Shown here piece after piece: positions 8,732 to 17,253 of a stretch of DNA of 64,000 nucleotides. The notes beneath the pieces were generated by a model that was not told the DNA's origin, made no database searches, and was given only the letters and a program-made list of their open reading frames with translations. Location of the stretch: contig CAZFER010000005.1 of NCBI GenBank assembly GCA_964517495.1, positions 78,017 to 142,016 of the forward strand, read 5' to 3'. Origin of the DNA: CAZFER01 sp964517495 (GTDB lineage: Bacteria; Hinthialibacterota; Hinthialibacteria; Hinthialibacterales; Hinthialibacteraceae). The position numbers and the translations under genes were made by a program. The first letter of the stretch is position 1. The number at the start of each line of letters is the position of its first letter.

Positions 8732-10090
8732 ATGCGCTACGAATGGTTTATTGCTAAACGCTATTTACGCCCTCAGGGAGGGGCTACCTTTATATTTCAC
8801 CTGACCCTCATCAGTATCGCCGGGATCGCGTTGGGGGTGACCTCATTGATTACCGTCATTTCAGTGATGAATGGCTTTGCCAATGATTTACGATCCAAAA
8901 TGATGCAGGGTAGTTCTCACCTTATGCTCAATTATAGCCATTCGGGTGGATTGACTAATTATGAAGCACATATTCCTCAGCTTCAATCTGTCGATAATGT
9001 GGCTGCCTGTGTACCCGCCATTATTTATCAGGGCGTTTTATACGCAACTGATATGCCTGAATATCGAAAAATCTTTGCTTCGTTTATCGGTTTGGATCCC
9101 CACTATCTGACCGATGAAACCGGTTTGAAAAATCATATCATTTCTGGCAGTTTGGATGAACTTGAGATTGAACAGACAGGCACACCCTCCAATGAAAAAC
9201 TCAAAATTACGGAGTTATCCAGTCCCAAACTCCCTGGCATTGTTATTGGGAAAGAAATGGCTTCCTTGCTATTCGGTGTCAGTGCCACTTCTTCTGAAAT
9301 CGAGAAAAAAAACACATTTGAACGTGTATTAGGACAGCGAATCACCCTGGTGACGGTTCCCAACGAGATGGATACCTTTTCGACCAGCAACACCCGTTCG
9401 CGAATTTTCCAGGTGGTTGGTGTGTTTGAATCAGGACATTATGAATTTGATTCAAGCTGGTGTTATGTTTCCATCCCCTCTGCTCAGTATTTGCTTAAAA
9501 TGCCCAAAAAAATTTCGCATTATCTCTTCTGGTTTCATGATCATCGTGAAAACGCAACCCTCACCACTGAAGATACGATCAATCGAATTAATCGTGATTC
9601 GATCGGCAAAGGGTATAGCCAAACCTGGATGAACATCAACCGGGTATTCTTTGAAGCGCTTGAGATTGAAAAACGCACCATGGATTACATCTTAAAAATC
9701 ATCATTCTGGTCGCCACCTTCAACATTATTGCCACCCTATTTATGGTTGTAACAGAAAAAACCCGGGATATCGGCTTGTTGCGCGCCATCGGCGCGGGCC
9801 GGCGAAATATCATGATGATATTTATCCTGCTGGGTATTATCGTCGGTCTGTTGGGCACTTCTCTAGGTGTTGTGGGCGGTTATACCGTCTGCCGCCTGAT
9901 TCAATGGCTGCAATTGGACCTCCCTGGCGATGGCATGATTTATTACTTGAAATATCTGCCATGCGAAATGGAAATATCCGACTTTATCAATGTATCCCTC
10001 TACACCTTTTCTGTGAGTTTTTTAGCCTCTATTTATCCCGCCGTGCGCGCTTCCCGCTTTGTCCCGGTTGAAGCGTTGCGTTTTTCATAG
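8732..10090 (+). CDS. LolC/LolE-type lipoprotein-releasing ABC permease
   Basis: An inner-membrane permease of the FtsX/MacB superfamily expected to work with a LolD ATPase. The typical LolC start (M)RYEWFIAKRYLRPQGG is present. It is followed by TM1 with ISIAGIALGVTSLITVISVMNG, a large periplasmic domain (about 45-310), and three C-terminal helices including LLRAIGAGRRNIMMIFILLG and the closing SRFVPVEALRFS. I chose ATG 8732 because GGAAA precedes it and the family begins here; an ATG at 8696 would add 12 residues without a ribosome-binding site. A single LolC/E-like gene is consistent with organisms that use one LolF-type permease as a homodimer. Confidence 0.87.
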   Translation: MRYEWFIAKRYLRPQGGATFIFHLTLISIAGIALGVTSLITVISVMNGFANDLRSKMMQGSSHLMLNYSHSGGLTNYEAHIPQLQSVDNVAACVPAIIYQGVLYATDMPEYRKIFASFIGLDPHYLTDETGLKNHIISGSLDELEIEQTGTPSNEKLKITELSSPKLPGIVIGKEMASLLFGVSATSSEIEKKNTFERVLGQRITLVTVPNEMDTFSTSNTRSRIFQVVGVFESGHYEFDSSWCYVSIPSAQYLLKMPKKISHYLFWFHDHRENATLTTEDTINRINRDSIGKGYSQTWMNINRVFFEALEIEKRTMDYILKIIILVATFNIIATLFMVVTEKTRDIGLLRAIGAGRRNIMMIFILLGIIVGLLGTSLGVVGGYTVCRLIQWLQLDLPGDGMIYYLKYLPCEMEISDFINVSLYTFSVSFLASIYPAVRASRFVPVEALRFS

Positions 10091-10421
10091 GTGTCAAGCA
10101 ATAAATTGAGGTTAAAATCGCCTTGGGTTGTGCCTCATTTTCACACGTTGGCCGATGGGATTTTAGCATGCCCATTGAATTGTAATGTGTTATGGATGGG
10201 ATATATGGTTATTAAGCATGTTGTTTCTATCCAGCAGGCTGATTGGCGAGTTCCATAATGCGCTTTATGAAAAGTTTTATCGAATGAAAAATATTTATAT
10301 TGGAAAGGTAAAAATGTCGTGTCAAAATTAGGAATATATGTTAAACTACTTAGATAAAATATCTATGTGACTTACTTTCAAATCATGCAGGTTTTTAGAC
10401 CCGCTCCACAAGGGGGGTATT
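10091..10421 (+). other. Intergenic leader of the secreted repeat protein gene
   Basis: A 331-bp A+T-rich gap. I see no gene, tRNA or family A repeat in it. A strong ribosome-binding site (AAGGGGGG at about 10410-10417) lies 5 bp before the GTG start at 10422. A weak stem (TTGAGG...CCTCA followed by TTTT, about 10105-10142) follows lolC/E and might act as a terminator, but its 5-bp arms are too short to call. Confidence 0.4.
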
Positions 10422-11900
10422 GTGTTGAGAAACAATTTATCCATGACTCGATTTTTAGTGTTTTGTATCGTTTTCTTGATGGTTCACTCATTGACATTTG
10501 CGCAGGGCATATTTGATCAAACGGCGGATTGGGAACTCAGTCAGGATAACAATATTAAAGTGCCTGGGAGTGCCCAATTTGAAAATGGAACATATGTTAT
10601 TGAAGGCAATGGGAACGACATATGGAATCAAGAGGATGAGGGATTCTATCTCTATACCCACCATCCGGGAGACACCACGCTACAAGCGCGAGTGAATTGG
10701 ATTGATACGGCTGGCCATGATTGGTCAAAAACCGGATTGATGATTCGTGATAACGCACAAAGCCCTTCATCAAAGCATTACAGTTTTCTAATGCGAGGCA
10801 GCCAGAATGGTGACCGCAGTATGATTTCCTGGCGATCTGAAAATGAGGGAAGCTCTGCATTGTCTTTTGTTCAGGATTCAGAAGGAAATAATGTGGGGAA
10901 TAAGGATGGTAATGGGCTTTGGATGCGCCTTTCTTATTATGAATCGAAAGAATTATGTGTTGCTTCGTATTCATTGGATGGCAATAAATGGATCGAATAT
11001 CACCAGTTGGAAATGAAGATGGAGGCCCCCGTGGCTTACGGGCTGGTAGTAACCAATCATATGGATAATGAAAGTCTTGCCAGTGCAATGTTCGACCATG
11101 TTGAGTTGCAACAGGCTGAAACTCCTACCGATAGACCTACGCCTTTGCCAACCGATACCCCCACACCCTCACCTTTAGCGACAAATACCCCCACAAATAC
11201 TCCTACGGCTGTATCCTCTCCCACACCGGAAAGCCCGGTCCATACGCCAACCCCCATTCCAGGTTGGTTTATCCTTGATGGTTATGGGGGGATTCATACA
11301 ACAAACCCAGAGGCCCAAAAGCCCATGCTCCCATATTTTGGATTCAATATCATACGCGATCTTGAACCCGATCCTCTTGGCCGAGGGTGGTATATGCTGG
11401 ATGGTTTTGGAGGGATTCACACCTCTTCCCCAGAATTGCCCAAGCCGGATGGGCTACCCTATTTCAGTTTTGATATTGCCCGTAATCTGGAAATCAAACA
11501 AAACGATGACGGATTGCAATTCTATTTGCTCGATGGGTATGGGGCGATTCACACAACCGTTGAGAATTTCAAGTTTGAACAATTACCTTGGTTTGGTTTT
11601 GACAATGTTCGCGATTTGGAACCGGATGATGAACAAGGTTGGTGGGTGCTGGACCGGTTTGGTATTATTCATCATAGCAGCGGGGAATATGATACGCCAT
11701 TAAGTGGTGCGAGTGAATTCATGCCGGTTGCCAAATCGATTGTTCGATTTGAAGATGAAACAATGGTGATGCTTGATGGTTATGGAGGACGATATACCAA
11801 ACCATCCAATCCCGCACAAGATTTAGTGGATGGTTTGCCGGAAGGTTTTTATTTTCCAGGATTTGATATCCTTTGGGATTTAGAAGTGACTGCAGATTAA
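10422..11900 (+). CDS. Secreted protein: concanavalin-like N-domain, Thr/Pro linker and five LDGYGG repeats
   Basis: A 492-residue exported protein. A signal peptide (MTRFLVFCIVFLMVHSLTFA) ends near residue 27. Residues about 30-225 form a beta-rich domain with KTGLMIRDNA, the hallmark of DUF1349-like concanavalin-type sugar-binding folds. A low-complexity linker (about 230-280) is rich in TPTP and SPTP. Residues 283-490 hold about five copies of a 40-45-residue unit with FILDGYGGIHTT, a short variable part, then FGFDNVRDLE or FSFDIARNLE. The same unit occurs in the 1348-residue protein at 55122. The repeat length and glycine turns suggest a beta-propeller-like blade; this is inference. GTG 10422 was chosen for its strong Shine-Dalgarno sequence. 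Confidence 0.8.
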   Translation: MLRNNLSMTRFLVFCIVFLMVHSLTFAQGIFDQTADWELSQDNNIKVPGSAQFENGTYVIEGNGNDIWNQEDEGFYLYTHHPGDTTLQARVNWIDTAGHDWSKTGLMIRDNAQSPSSKHYSFLMRGSQNGDRSMISWRSENEGSSALSFVQDSEGNNVGNKDGNGLWMRLSYYESKELCVASYSLDGNKWIEYHQLEMKMEAPVAYGLVVTNHMDNESLASAMFDHVELQQAETPTDRPTPLPTDTPTPSPLATNTPTNTPTAVSSPTPESPVHTPTPIPGWFILDGYGGIHTTNPEAQKPMLPYFGFNIIRDLEPDPLGRGWYMLDGFGGIHTSSPELPKPDGLPYFSFDIARNLEIKQNDDGLQFYLLDGYGAIHTTVENFKFEQLPWFGFDNVRDLEPDDEQGWWVLDRFGIIHHSSGEYDTPLSGASEFMPVAKSIVRFEDETMVMLDGYGGRYTKPSNPAQDLVDGLPEGFYFPGFDILWDLEVTAD

Positions 11901-11924
11901 GTGAATTTAGTAAGATTAATTGTG

Positions 11925-13382
11925 TCACTGCGCGTCCAGTAGAGAGGTTACGGATTTGTCCTGGTAGGTCTCGAATACCTGTTTGAGGGAGTTTTGCCAG
12001 GGCTCGAATAGGATGGGAGGCTTGGCTCGGAAGGATTTCAGGCCGAGAAGGCGTTCAATCACATCGGAGACCATAAGGCCATCGGGATCACCGCTTGGGT
12101 AAAACTGTTCTCCAACTTTTGCCTGGTGGATAAGCCGTACTTGAGTTAAATCGTGTAGGCAGCGTTTAACTCGCCGGGCTGACCACCCGGTGTTCTTGGT
12201 TAGATCATTAATCGTTACACCTTCCCCCATTTCCAGAAAATGACGGCAGATTTCCAGGAATATCTTAAGCGAATGAATAGGCCGGTGAAATGAAACCCAC
12301 TCTTTGCGTTTCATACGGTTCAGATGTTGATCATAATCCTGAATAGTGGTGGCAATCACGGGTCCCAGCAAAAAACATAAGTAACTGTAATAAAGCCACA
12401 TGATAAAGATGGGAATCGCCGCCACCGTTCCGAATATGCTGTAATAACTCGATGGTTGAGATGTAATATAGCGAATGTATACGTCAAAACCGGCTTTAGC
12501 GGTTTCCCACAAAATGGCGGCTACCGCGCTGCCGATTAAGGCTGGAAAGATGTTGACTTGTTGATTGGGGAGATAGCGGTTGGCGACCAGAAACGCGAAA
12601 AGGGTGAGGGCGTAAGAGATTAGGTGATTCAGTATCCAGGGTGTCCATGACATTTGCAGCCAACCCGATAAACTCAGGCGGGCGGCGAATTGGGTGGAAT
12701 AATAATAGGATAAACCCAAAAGAAGTGGGGTCAGAGTCAAAAGCAACCAGCAAGCCAGAAAACGGGAGAAAAGCGTACGCCGATGACGCACGGACCAGAT
12801 TTCATTGAAAGCATGCTCGATGCTGTTAAACAGACTAACACCAGCCAGGATGAGAAACACCAAGGTTACAAAACGTAATGCGGATGCGCGTTGAATGAAT
12901 TCCAACACTTCTGTTTTAACTTGCTGCAATTCATCTTTGGCGTCAGAAGCTGCTCCCGGCACGAAATGGTCAAAAATAAAATCGAATACCTGATTGCTGA
13001 AACTGGCGGAGGAACTTCTATCGATTTGGTATTTTTCATTGACTTCATCGAAAGGGGATTCTGGTTTGGTTAGGTTTCTCTCTTGCTGAAGTTCATTTTT
13101 TGGAAGTGTATAATTGTTTAATTCAGGAGTTTGGCTGGTAAAGGCGCTGAGAATCATTAACGATATAGCAGCCATCGGCACCAGGGAGAGGATGGTGGAA
13201 TAGCCGCATACGGATGCATGAGCCCACACCCCTTTCTTATTGAAGAGATGCCATACTATCCGCAAGCCTATCAATAATTTCACCGCTAATGAATGAGACA
13301 ATGGTCTACGGAAAACGTCCCGAATCATTTGTGGTGAAAACAAAGATATGAATCGTTTGAACCATCCAATCAGAAACTTCAA
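11925..13382 (-). CDS. YihY/BrkB-family inner-membrane protein with C-terminal winged-helix-like domain
   Basis: A membrane protein of the YihY/BrkB family, often misnamed ribonuclease BN. The family start HASVCGYSTILSLVPM is followed by six hydrophobic segments, SVRHRRTLFSRFLACWLLL, and the conserved YYSIFGTVAAIPIFIMWLYY. After residue about 350, in the numbering of the longest frame, a soluble tail contains EGVTINDLTKNTGWSARRVK, which looks like a winged-helix fold. The longest frame begins at 13484 inside a repeat element, so those first residues are unlikely to be real. TTG 13382, preceded by AAAGGA at about 9 nt, is my choice; ATG 13328 is the alternative. Biochemical function of the family is unsettled. 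Confidence 0.82.
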   Translation of the reverse strand: MKFLIGWFKRFISLFSPQMIRDVFRRPLSHSLAVKLLIGLRIVWHLFNKKGVWAHASVCGYSTILSLVPMAAISLMILSAFTSQTPELNNYTLPKNELQQERNLTKPESPFDEVNEKYQIDRSSSASFSNQVFDFIFDHFVPGAASDAKDELQQVKTEVLEFIQRASALRFVTLVFLILAGVSLFNSIEHAFNEIWSVRHRRTLFSRFLACWLLLTLTPLLLGLSYYYSTQFAARLSLSGWLQMSWTPWILNHLISYALTLFAFLVANRYLPNQQVNIFPALIGSAVAAILWETAKAGFDVYIRYITSQPSSYYSIFGTVAAIPIFIMWLYYSYLCFLLGPVIATTIQDYDQHLNRMKRKEWVSFHRPIHSLKIFLEICRHFLEMGEGVTINDLTKNTGWSARRVKRCLHDLTQVRLIHQAKVGEQFYPSGDPDGLMVSDVIERLLGLKSFRAKPPILFEPWQNSLKQVFETYQDKSVTSLLDAQ

Positions 13383-13450
13383 GAATGGTGATCCTTTCCT
13401 ACATTGTATATTGGTCTCTTGTAGTACAGTTTTCCTGTCTGCTTTCAAAA

Positions 13451-13605
13451 TTGGGTTGACACATAGATCAACCCCCCATGTCATTAACTTAAGATCAAAC
13501 TGGATTGTTGAATAGGGAGGGCGGGAGCCTCGCCCTCCCCTCTAAGTTAATGACATTGGTCAATCCCTACATGTTGTAGGGGCGACCCCATGTGTTCGCC
13601 CTATG
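13451..13605. repeat. Composite hairpin repeat (family B)
   Basis: Perfect 14-bp arms ATGTCATTAACTTA (13478-13491) and its complement (13543-13556) enclose a 9-bp G+C-rich stem, GGGAGGGCG (13515-13523) with CGCCCTCCC (13531-13539). To the right lies GTAGGGGCGACCCCATGTG and TTCGCCCT; to the left TTGACACATAG. The 20-mer GGGAGGGCGAGGCTCCCGCC occurs here on the minus strand and again at 31167-31186 on the plus strand, next to the same TTGACACATAG and GGGGCGAACACA modules. The unit is therefore dispersed and composite. It covers the spurious upstream start of the BrkB-like gene. Confidence 0.75.
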
Positions 13606-13663
13606 TTGTGGTTTGGCAGACATCAGGAAGCCAGAACCACAATACAAATTATATAATCCTTTC

Positions 13664-16075
13664 CTATTGAAGATCCGTCAACCAGTCGTTTAAATCTTCG
13701 GTCGATAGGGGTGCGCTTTTTACTTCTAATAGATCGGCTGCGCCTGCAGTTGCATAAGCTTGCCTGGCCCATAGCGTGTCAAACCATTCGGCGGTGTTAT
13801 GGATCATCATTGGTGTAGGTGCCATCAGGGCTTGGGCCGCACGAAAATCACCTGCTCGACGCAGACATGGGATAAATAGGTATTGCAATACATCTGCATC
13901 ATCGCTGGTGTCAAACGCATTGGCATCCACGATGACAGATTCCAACGGTTGAGCAAATGGCGCCGCTAAAAGGCTCCACATACCCGCCATACCGTCGCCG
14001 ATCAGGTGGATTCCATCAACTTCGAAACGCGAATCCAAATAAGCCATCGAGGTCAGGATATCCTGTACTCGTTGGGCTGTATCACTGAGATTGTATGTAT
14101 AGAAATGGCTGACATCACGTTTTCGTTCGGCTTGCGTGAAAGGGGTATGATATTCTCCTGTCATGAAAACATCCGGCATAAACACTGTATGGCCGCGTTC
14201 AAGCAGGGCCGATAGTTTGGAGCCTGGTTCACCGGTTTTTAAATCGAAGAAGTCCGAGCGTCCATTTTCCCCAACGAGCAGAACACCTTGATTTTGTTTT
14301 TGATAATTCTTGGGTATCATTAAAATTCCGGGTATTTGATCTCCCTCACCGGTACGGCCAATCAGTACTTTTTCAATAATATATTCTGACTGATCAATAT
14401 AATCGATACGTTCAATTTTAAGATTATCCTGATTGAGTTGTTTGGCGTAAAGGACGTGTTCCAAAGCCTTGCCCAAACGTCGCCGCATAGCACGCAGTTT
14501 GGTTTCATTGGAAGGGAAAACTTCTTGCAGTTGTTTTTCTGAGCGTTCCTTCAAACTTTCGAAGAGAGAATCCCGGCTTAACGCACGGTCAGGCATTTCG
14601 TTAGGGAAGACGCGCAAATCCTCTTCTTTTTCCACTTCAAACTCTTGTTCCTTGAAGTCTCCCGCATTGTCATTACCTAAAAGCCATCGTCCAAATGCGG
14701 TATAAACCGCTTCACGGCTTTGTTGATTATAATTATGGGGGGCGTCAATTTGTACGGCATCCACATGATCGGTTGCGTCGAAGAGGGAATAGATTGATCG
14801 TACGGCCGGATATTCAACGCGTAATGTTTCCTTTGTCCAATCGCCGGTGGTGGAAATCATCATCAATCCACGAGGAGCCATCATGGCGCCGAATTCCACA
14901 TTCGTGGCATCGAGGCGGAGTAGTGGTGCATTTTCGCATACACAGCCGCCCTGAAAATGAGCAGAGATCATATTCACCGGCGCCGCGGCAGCGATACGCC
15001 GATCCACCGCCATCAAGGTAAATGTTTGGGTTCCACCGCCGGATGCTCCGGTCAGGCCAATTCGGTCTGAATCCACCTCAGGAAGGGATTCTAAAAAGTC
15101 AACCGCTCGAACGCTATTCCAAAATTGCAAGCCATGAGCAGAAATTCCCCACAGCCATTCTTCTGGTTGACCCCAGCGGTGTTCCAGTTGTTTGCTGTCG
15201 TTATAGCCAATCATATCGATGGCCAGGCATATATAGCCTTGTTTGGCGAAGTTGATGCACCGGCCGGGAACGGAATTGTTATCCGTGTTAACCAGCCGTC
15301 CTGGTCCCCAATGACCATGAGGGCATAAGACAGCAGGAAAGGGGCCAGGTTTCCCCTTGGGTTTATACAAATTGCCAGTTACAAAAAAGCCGGGGTAACT
15401 TTCGAAGTAAACTTTTTCAACCGTGTAGTCATCGCGTTCAATTTTTCCAAAAACCGCAGCATTCAAGGGGGTTCGATCCGGTAAGGGGTACGTTCCCATG
15501 CTGACCAGGATGTGCTCTTTGAGCCACTGTTTTCGTTCCAACCATTCATGTTTGCTTTCATACTGAGGAAAAGGGAAATATTGGCTGTTATGGCGAAGGT
15601 CATCCAAACGTTGATCTTCGATGGATCTGGATGACCTTGGAAATACTCGACTCATGCTAAATAGACGGTTGGGATTCCATTGTTTGTTTTGGGTAAGCGC
15701 AACGTATCCAACTGTTTGGGGATCCAGTAATTTGTCCTGTTGGTCTGTAAAGATAGCAAAGGGAATGTTTCCTTGATTTTCAATTTTGACTTCACCGGCC
15801 TTTTTCCAGACATATTGGGTTTCTAATGCCTTTGTATTTCCCTTTAGGTTGAAGGATTGGCCGCTGATTTGGACAGTGATGTTTTCAGCATCTTTCAGCC
15901 ATAACCAAAGGCCGTAATTTCCTGGAGATACACCCTCAATACCATCGATGGTAGCCTGCTCGATAGCATTGTGCTCCAAATATACAAGTTCCTGGGCTTT
16001 TATTATTTGAGTACTGCCCACATATCCCCATATGATCATAACTAAGAAGAAAAGTATGTGTTGCCTGAAATTCAT
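13664..16075 (-). CDS. Secreted alpha/beta hydrolase, acetylxylan-esterase-like, two hydrolase domains
   Basis: An 803-residue exported protein with an N-terminal signal sequence (hydrophobic core FFLVMIIWGYVG, cut near residue 27). The first hydrolase domain (about 200-470) has the oxyanion segment CPHGHWGPG (251-259) and the nucleophile elbow GASGGG (343-348, Ser345). Domains of this type occur in CE7/AXE1-like and dienelactone-hydrolase-like proteins common in Planctomycetes genomes. The second half (about 560-790) looks like another hydrolase fold but shows no clear GxSxG; IGDGMAGMW is at the equivalent place, so it may be inactive. Substrate is probably an esterified polysaccharide. It is a single gene; the repeat at 13451-13605 follows it. 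Confidence 0.75.
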   Translation of the reverse strand: MNFRQHILFFLVMIIWGYVGSTQIIKAQELVYLEHNAIEQATIDGIEGVSPGNYGLWLWLKDAENITVQISGQSFNLKGNTKALETQYVWKKAGEVKIENQGNIPFAIFTDQQDKLLDPQTVGYVALTQNKQWNPNRLFSMSRVFPRSSRSIEDQRLDDLRHNSQYFPFPQYESKHEWLERKQWLKEHILVSMGTYPLPDRTPLNAAVFGKIERDDYTVEKVYFESYPGFFVTGNLYKPKGKPGPFPAVLCPHGHWGPGRLVNTDNNSVPGRCINFAKQGYICLAIDMIGYNDSKQLEHRWGQPEEWLWGISAHGLQFWNSVRAVDFLESLPEVDSDRIGLTGASGGGTQTFTLMAVDRRIAAAAPVNMISAHFQGGCVCENAPLLRLDATNVEFGAMMAPRGLMMISTTGDWTKETLRVEYPAVRSIYSLFDATDHVDAVQIDAPHNYNQQSREAVYTAFGRWLLGNDNAGDFKEQEFEVEKEEDLRVFPNEMPDRALSRDSLFESLKERSEKQLQEVFPSNETKLRAMRRRLGKALEHVLYAKQLNQDNLKIERIDYIDQSEYIIEKVLIGRTGEGDQIPGILMIPKNYQKQNQGVLLVGENGRSDFFDLKTGEPGSKLSALLERGHTVFMPDVFMTGEYHTPFTQAERKRDVSHFYTYNLSDTAQRVQDILTSMAYLDSRFEVDGIHLIGDGMAGMWSLLAAPFAQPLESVIVDANAFDTSDDADVLQYLFIPCLRRAGDFRAAQALMAPTPMMIHNTAEWFDTLWARQAYATAGAADLLEVKSAPLSTEDLNDWLTDLQ

Positions 16076-16280
16076 CGGCCAACCTCCCTTTTTGGATTAA
16101 CTGCATGCAAACTGTATAAGTTATTAATATTATAGACGTGAATCGTGATGAGTTGGGATATGAAACCTATCCAATCCCCTATTTTAATCAATTCAAACCT
16201 CTAAAGAAAACCTCGCATGTTAGAACCCATACGATGGCATTGAATTGGTAAAGCAGTGGTATATTCAGAAGTCACTGCTA

Positions 16281-17102
16281 TTACCAATATTCTTCTGTAT
16301 GCATGTTGCCGGGATCTCGACGGGTTCCTTTAACAAATCCTCGGTTTCCCATTAATTCCATAGCCTGTTCGATCATAGCGGGATTTCCACATAAAAAGAG
16401 ATCAAATTTATCCGGTGTAATCTCCATCCCAATTTCTTTTTCGACAAAACCATTCTCAATAAATTCCTGAACTCGTCCGGTTAATCCCCGCCAGGTTGGA
16501 TCGCCTGCTGGGCGGGAAATAGAGGGGAAATATTTCAAGTTTGGGCAATAACGTGTCAATGAATTCAATTCATCTCGATAACCGAGATCCCATGAATAAC
16601 GGGCGCCATGAACAATCACAAACTGACGTTCTTTATGAGCCAGCAATTCCGTTCGTGCCATGCTGATATAGGGGGCAAGACCGGTGCCTGTTGATAACAA
16701 GCAGACGTGTTTGCCTTCAGGAACCTGGTCAAGAGTGAACATACCAGTCGCTTTTGGACCGAGAAATAGAGGATCACCGATATCCATTTGGAAAAGGCGC
16801 GGGGTTAATTCACCACTTTCAACCATCGTAACATAGAATTCTATGAATTCCTTATCTTTACTGGAAGAAGCGATTGAATAAGCGCGGCGGATCATTTCCT
16901 CCGGATCCCGTTGTTGGAGTTCTTCGGGATCAGGATCAGCTTGAGGATGGCGTGGTTCTTTACGTTTTAATCCCAGAACTGTGTATTGTCCGGGCTTAAA
17001 ATTGAATAATTCGCCCTCAGGGATGACTCGGAATATAGATAGCCCTGGCGAGATATCGATCCGCTGGGCTAATTTCGCATTGTAATTTAATTTTCTGGCC
17101 AT
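16281..17102 (-). CDS. fpr: Ferredoxin (flavodoxin)-NADP+ reductase
   Basis: A 273-residue soluble flavoenzyme that exchanges electrons between NADPH and ferredoxin or flavodoxin. The FAD-binding motif is RAYSIASS (73-80), preceded by FKPGQYTVLG. The NADP-binding motif is STGTGLAPYISM (137-148), then IVHGARYSWDLGYRDEL. Near the C-terminus are FLCGNPAMIEQ and MHTEEYW. The terminal aromatic Trp would stack on the flavin, a position usually Tyr or Trp in this superfamily. An acidic insert at about 50-70 (HPQADPDPEELQQRDPEE) is unusual. It faces the sialidase gene divergently. It could supply or drain ferredoxin used by the KorAB enzyme encoded at 35397-38291. Confidence 0.88.
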   Translation of the reverse strand: MARKLNYNAKLAQRIDISPGLSIFRVIPEGELFNFKPGQYTVLGLKRKEPRHPQADPDPEELQQRDPEEMIRRAYSIASSSKDKEFIEFYVTMVESGELTPRLFQMDIGDPLFLGPKATGMFTLDQVPEGKHVCLLSTGTGLAPYISMARTELLAHKERQFVIVHGARYSWDLGYRDELNSLTRYCPNLKYFPSISRPAGDPTWRGLTGRVQEFIENGFVEKEIGMEITPDKFDLFLCGNPAMIEQAMELMGNRGFVKGTRRDPGNMHTEEYW

Positions 17103-17162
17103 AAAAATATCTCGTTGATTGTATTTGGTTTTCGTTAAGAAAGTATCTCTTTACCTTTTAAT

Positions 17163-17219
17163 TTGACAATGTTTATGATAAACATTTAAAGCGTTGCATA
17201 CAATGTTTATCAACGCTTT
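17163..17219. promoter_or_regulatory. Operator-like nested palindromes upstream of sialidase-sulfatase genes
   Basis: AATGTTTA-tga-TAAACATT (17168-17186) is a perfect 8-bp inverted repeat. AAAGCGTTG (17188-17196) pairs perfectly with CAACGCTTT (17211-17219), and the half-site AATGTTTAT recurs at 17203-17210 between them. A consensus -35 box TTGACA (17163-17168) overlaps the first palindrome. The arrangement, 35 bp before the sialidase start and in the divergent gap with the ferredoxin reductase gene, looks like a repressor-binding region. The regulator is not identifiable here. Confidence 0.5.
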
Positions 17220-17253
17220 GGATATCCAGTTTTCTATAAAAAGGATTGAAATT

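Noticed and set aside
10597..11088. A 163-codon open frame on the minus strand within the secreted repeat protein gene
   Set aside because: Fully antisense to a protein with signal peptide and clear repeats; no motif or start signal.
11157..11265. Tandem DNA repeat in the Thr/Pro-rich linker
   Set aside because: Short ACACC/CCCAC-type repeats encode a TPTP linker; this is ordinary low complexity, not a CRISPR or VNTR of note.
11925..13382. Ribonuclease BN function for the BrkB-like protein
   Set aside because: The family label is historical and wrong; the sequence is a polytopic membrane protein without nuclease motifs.
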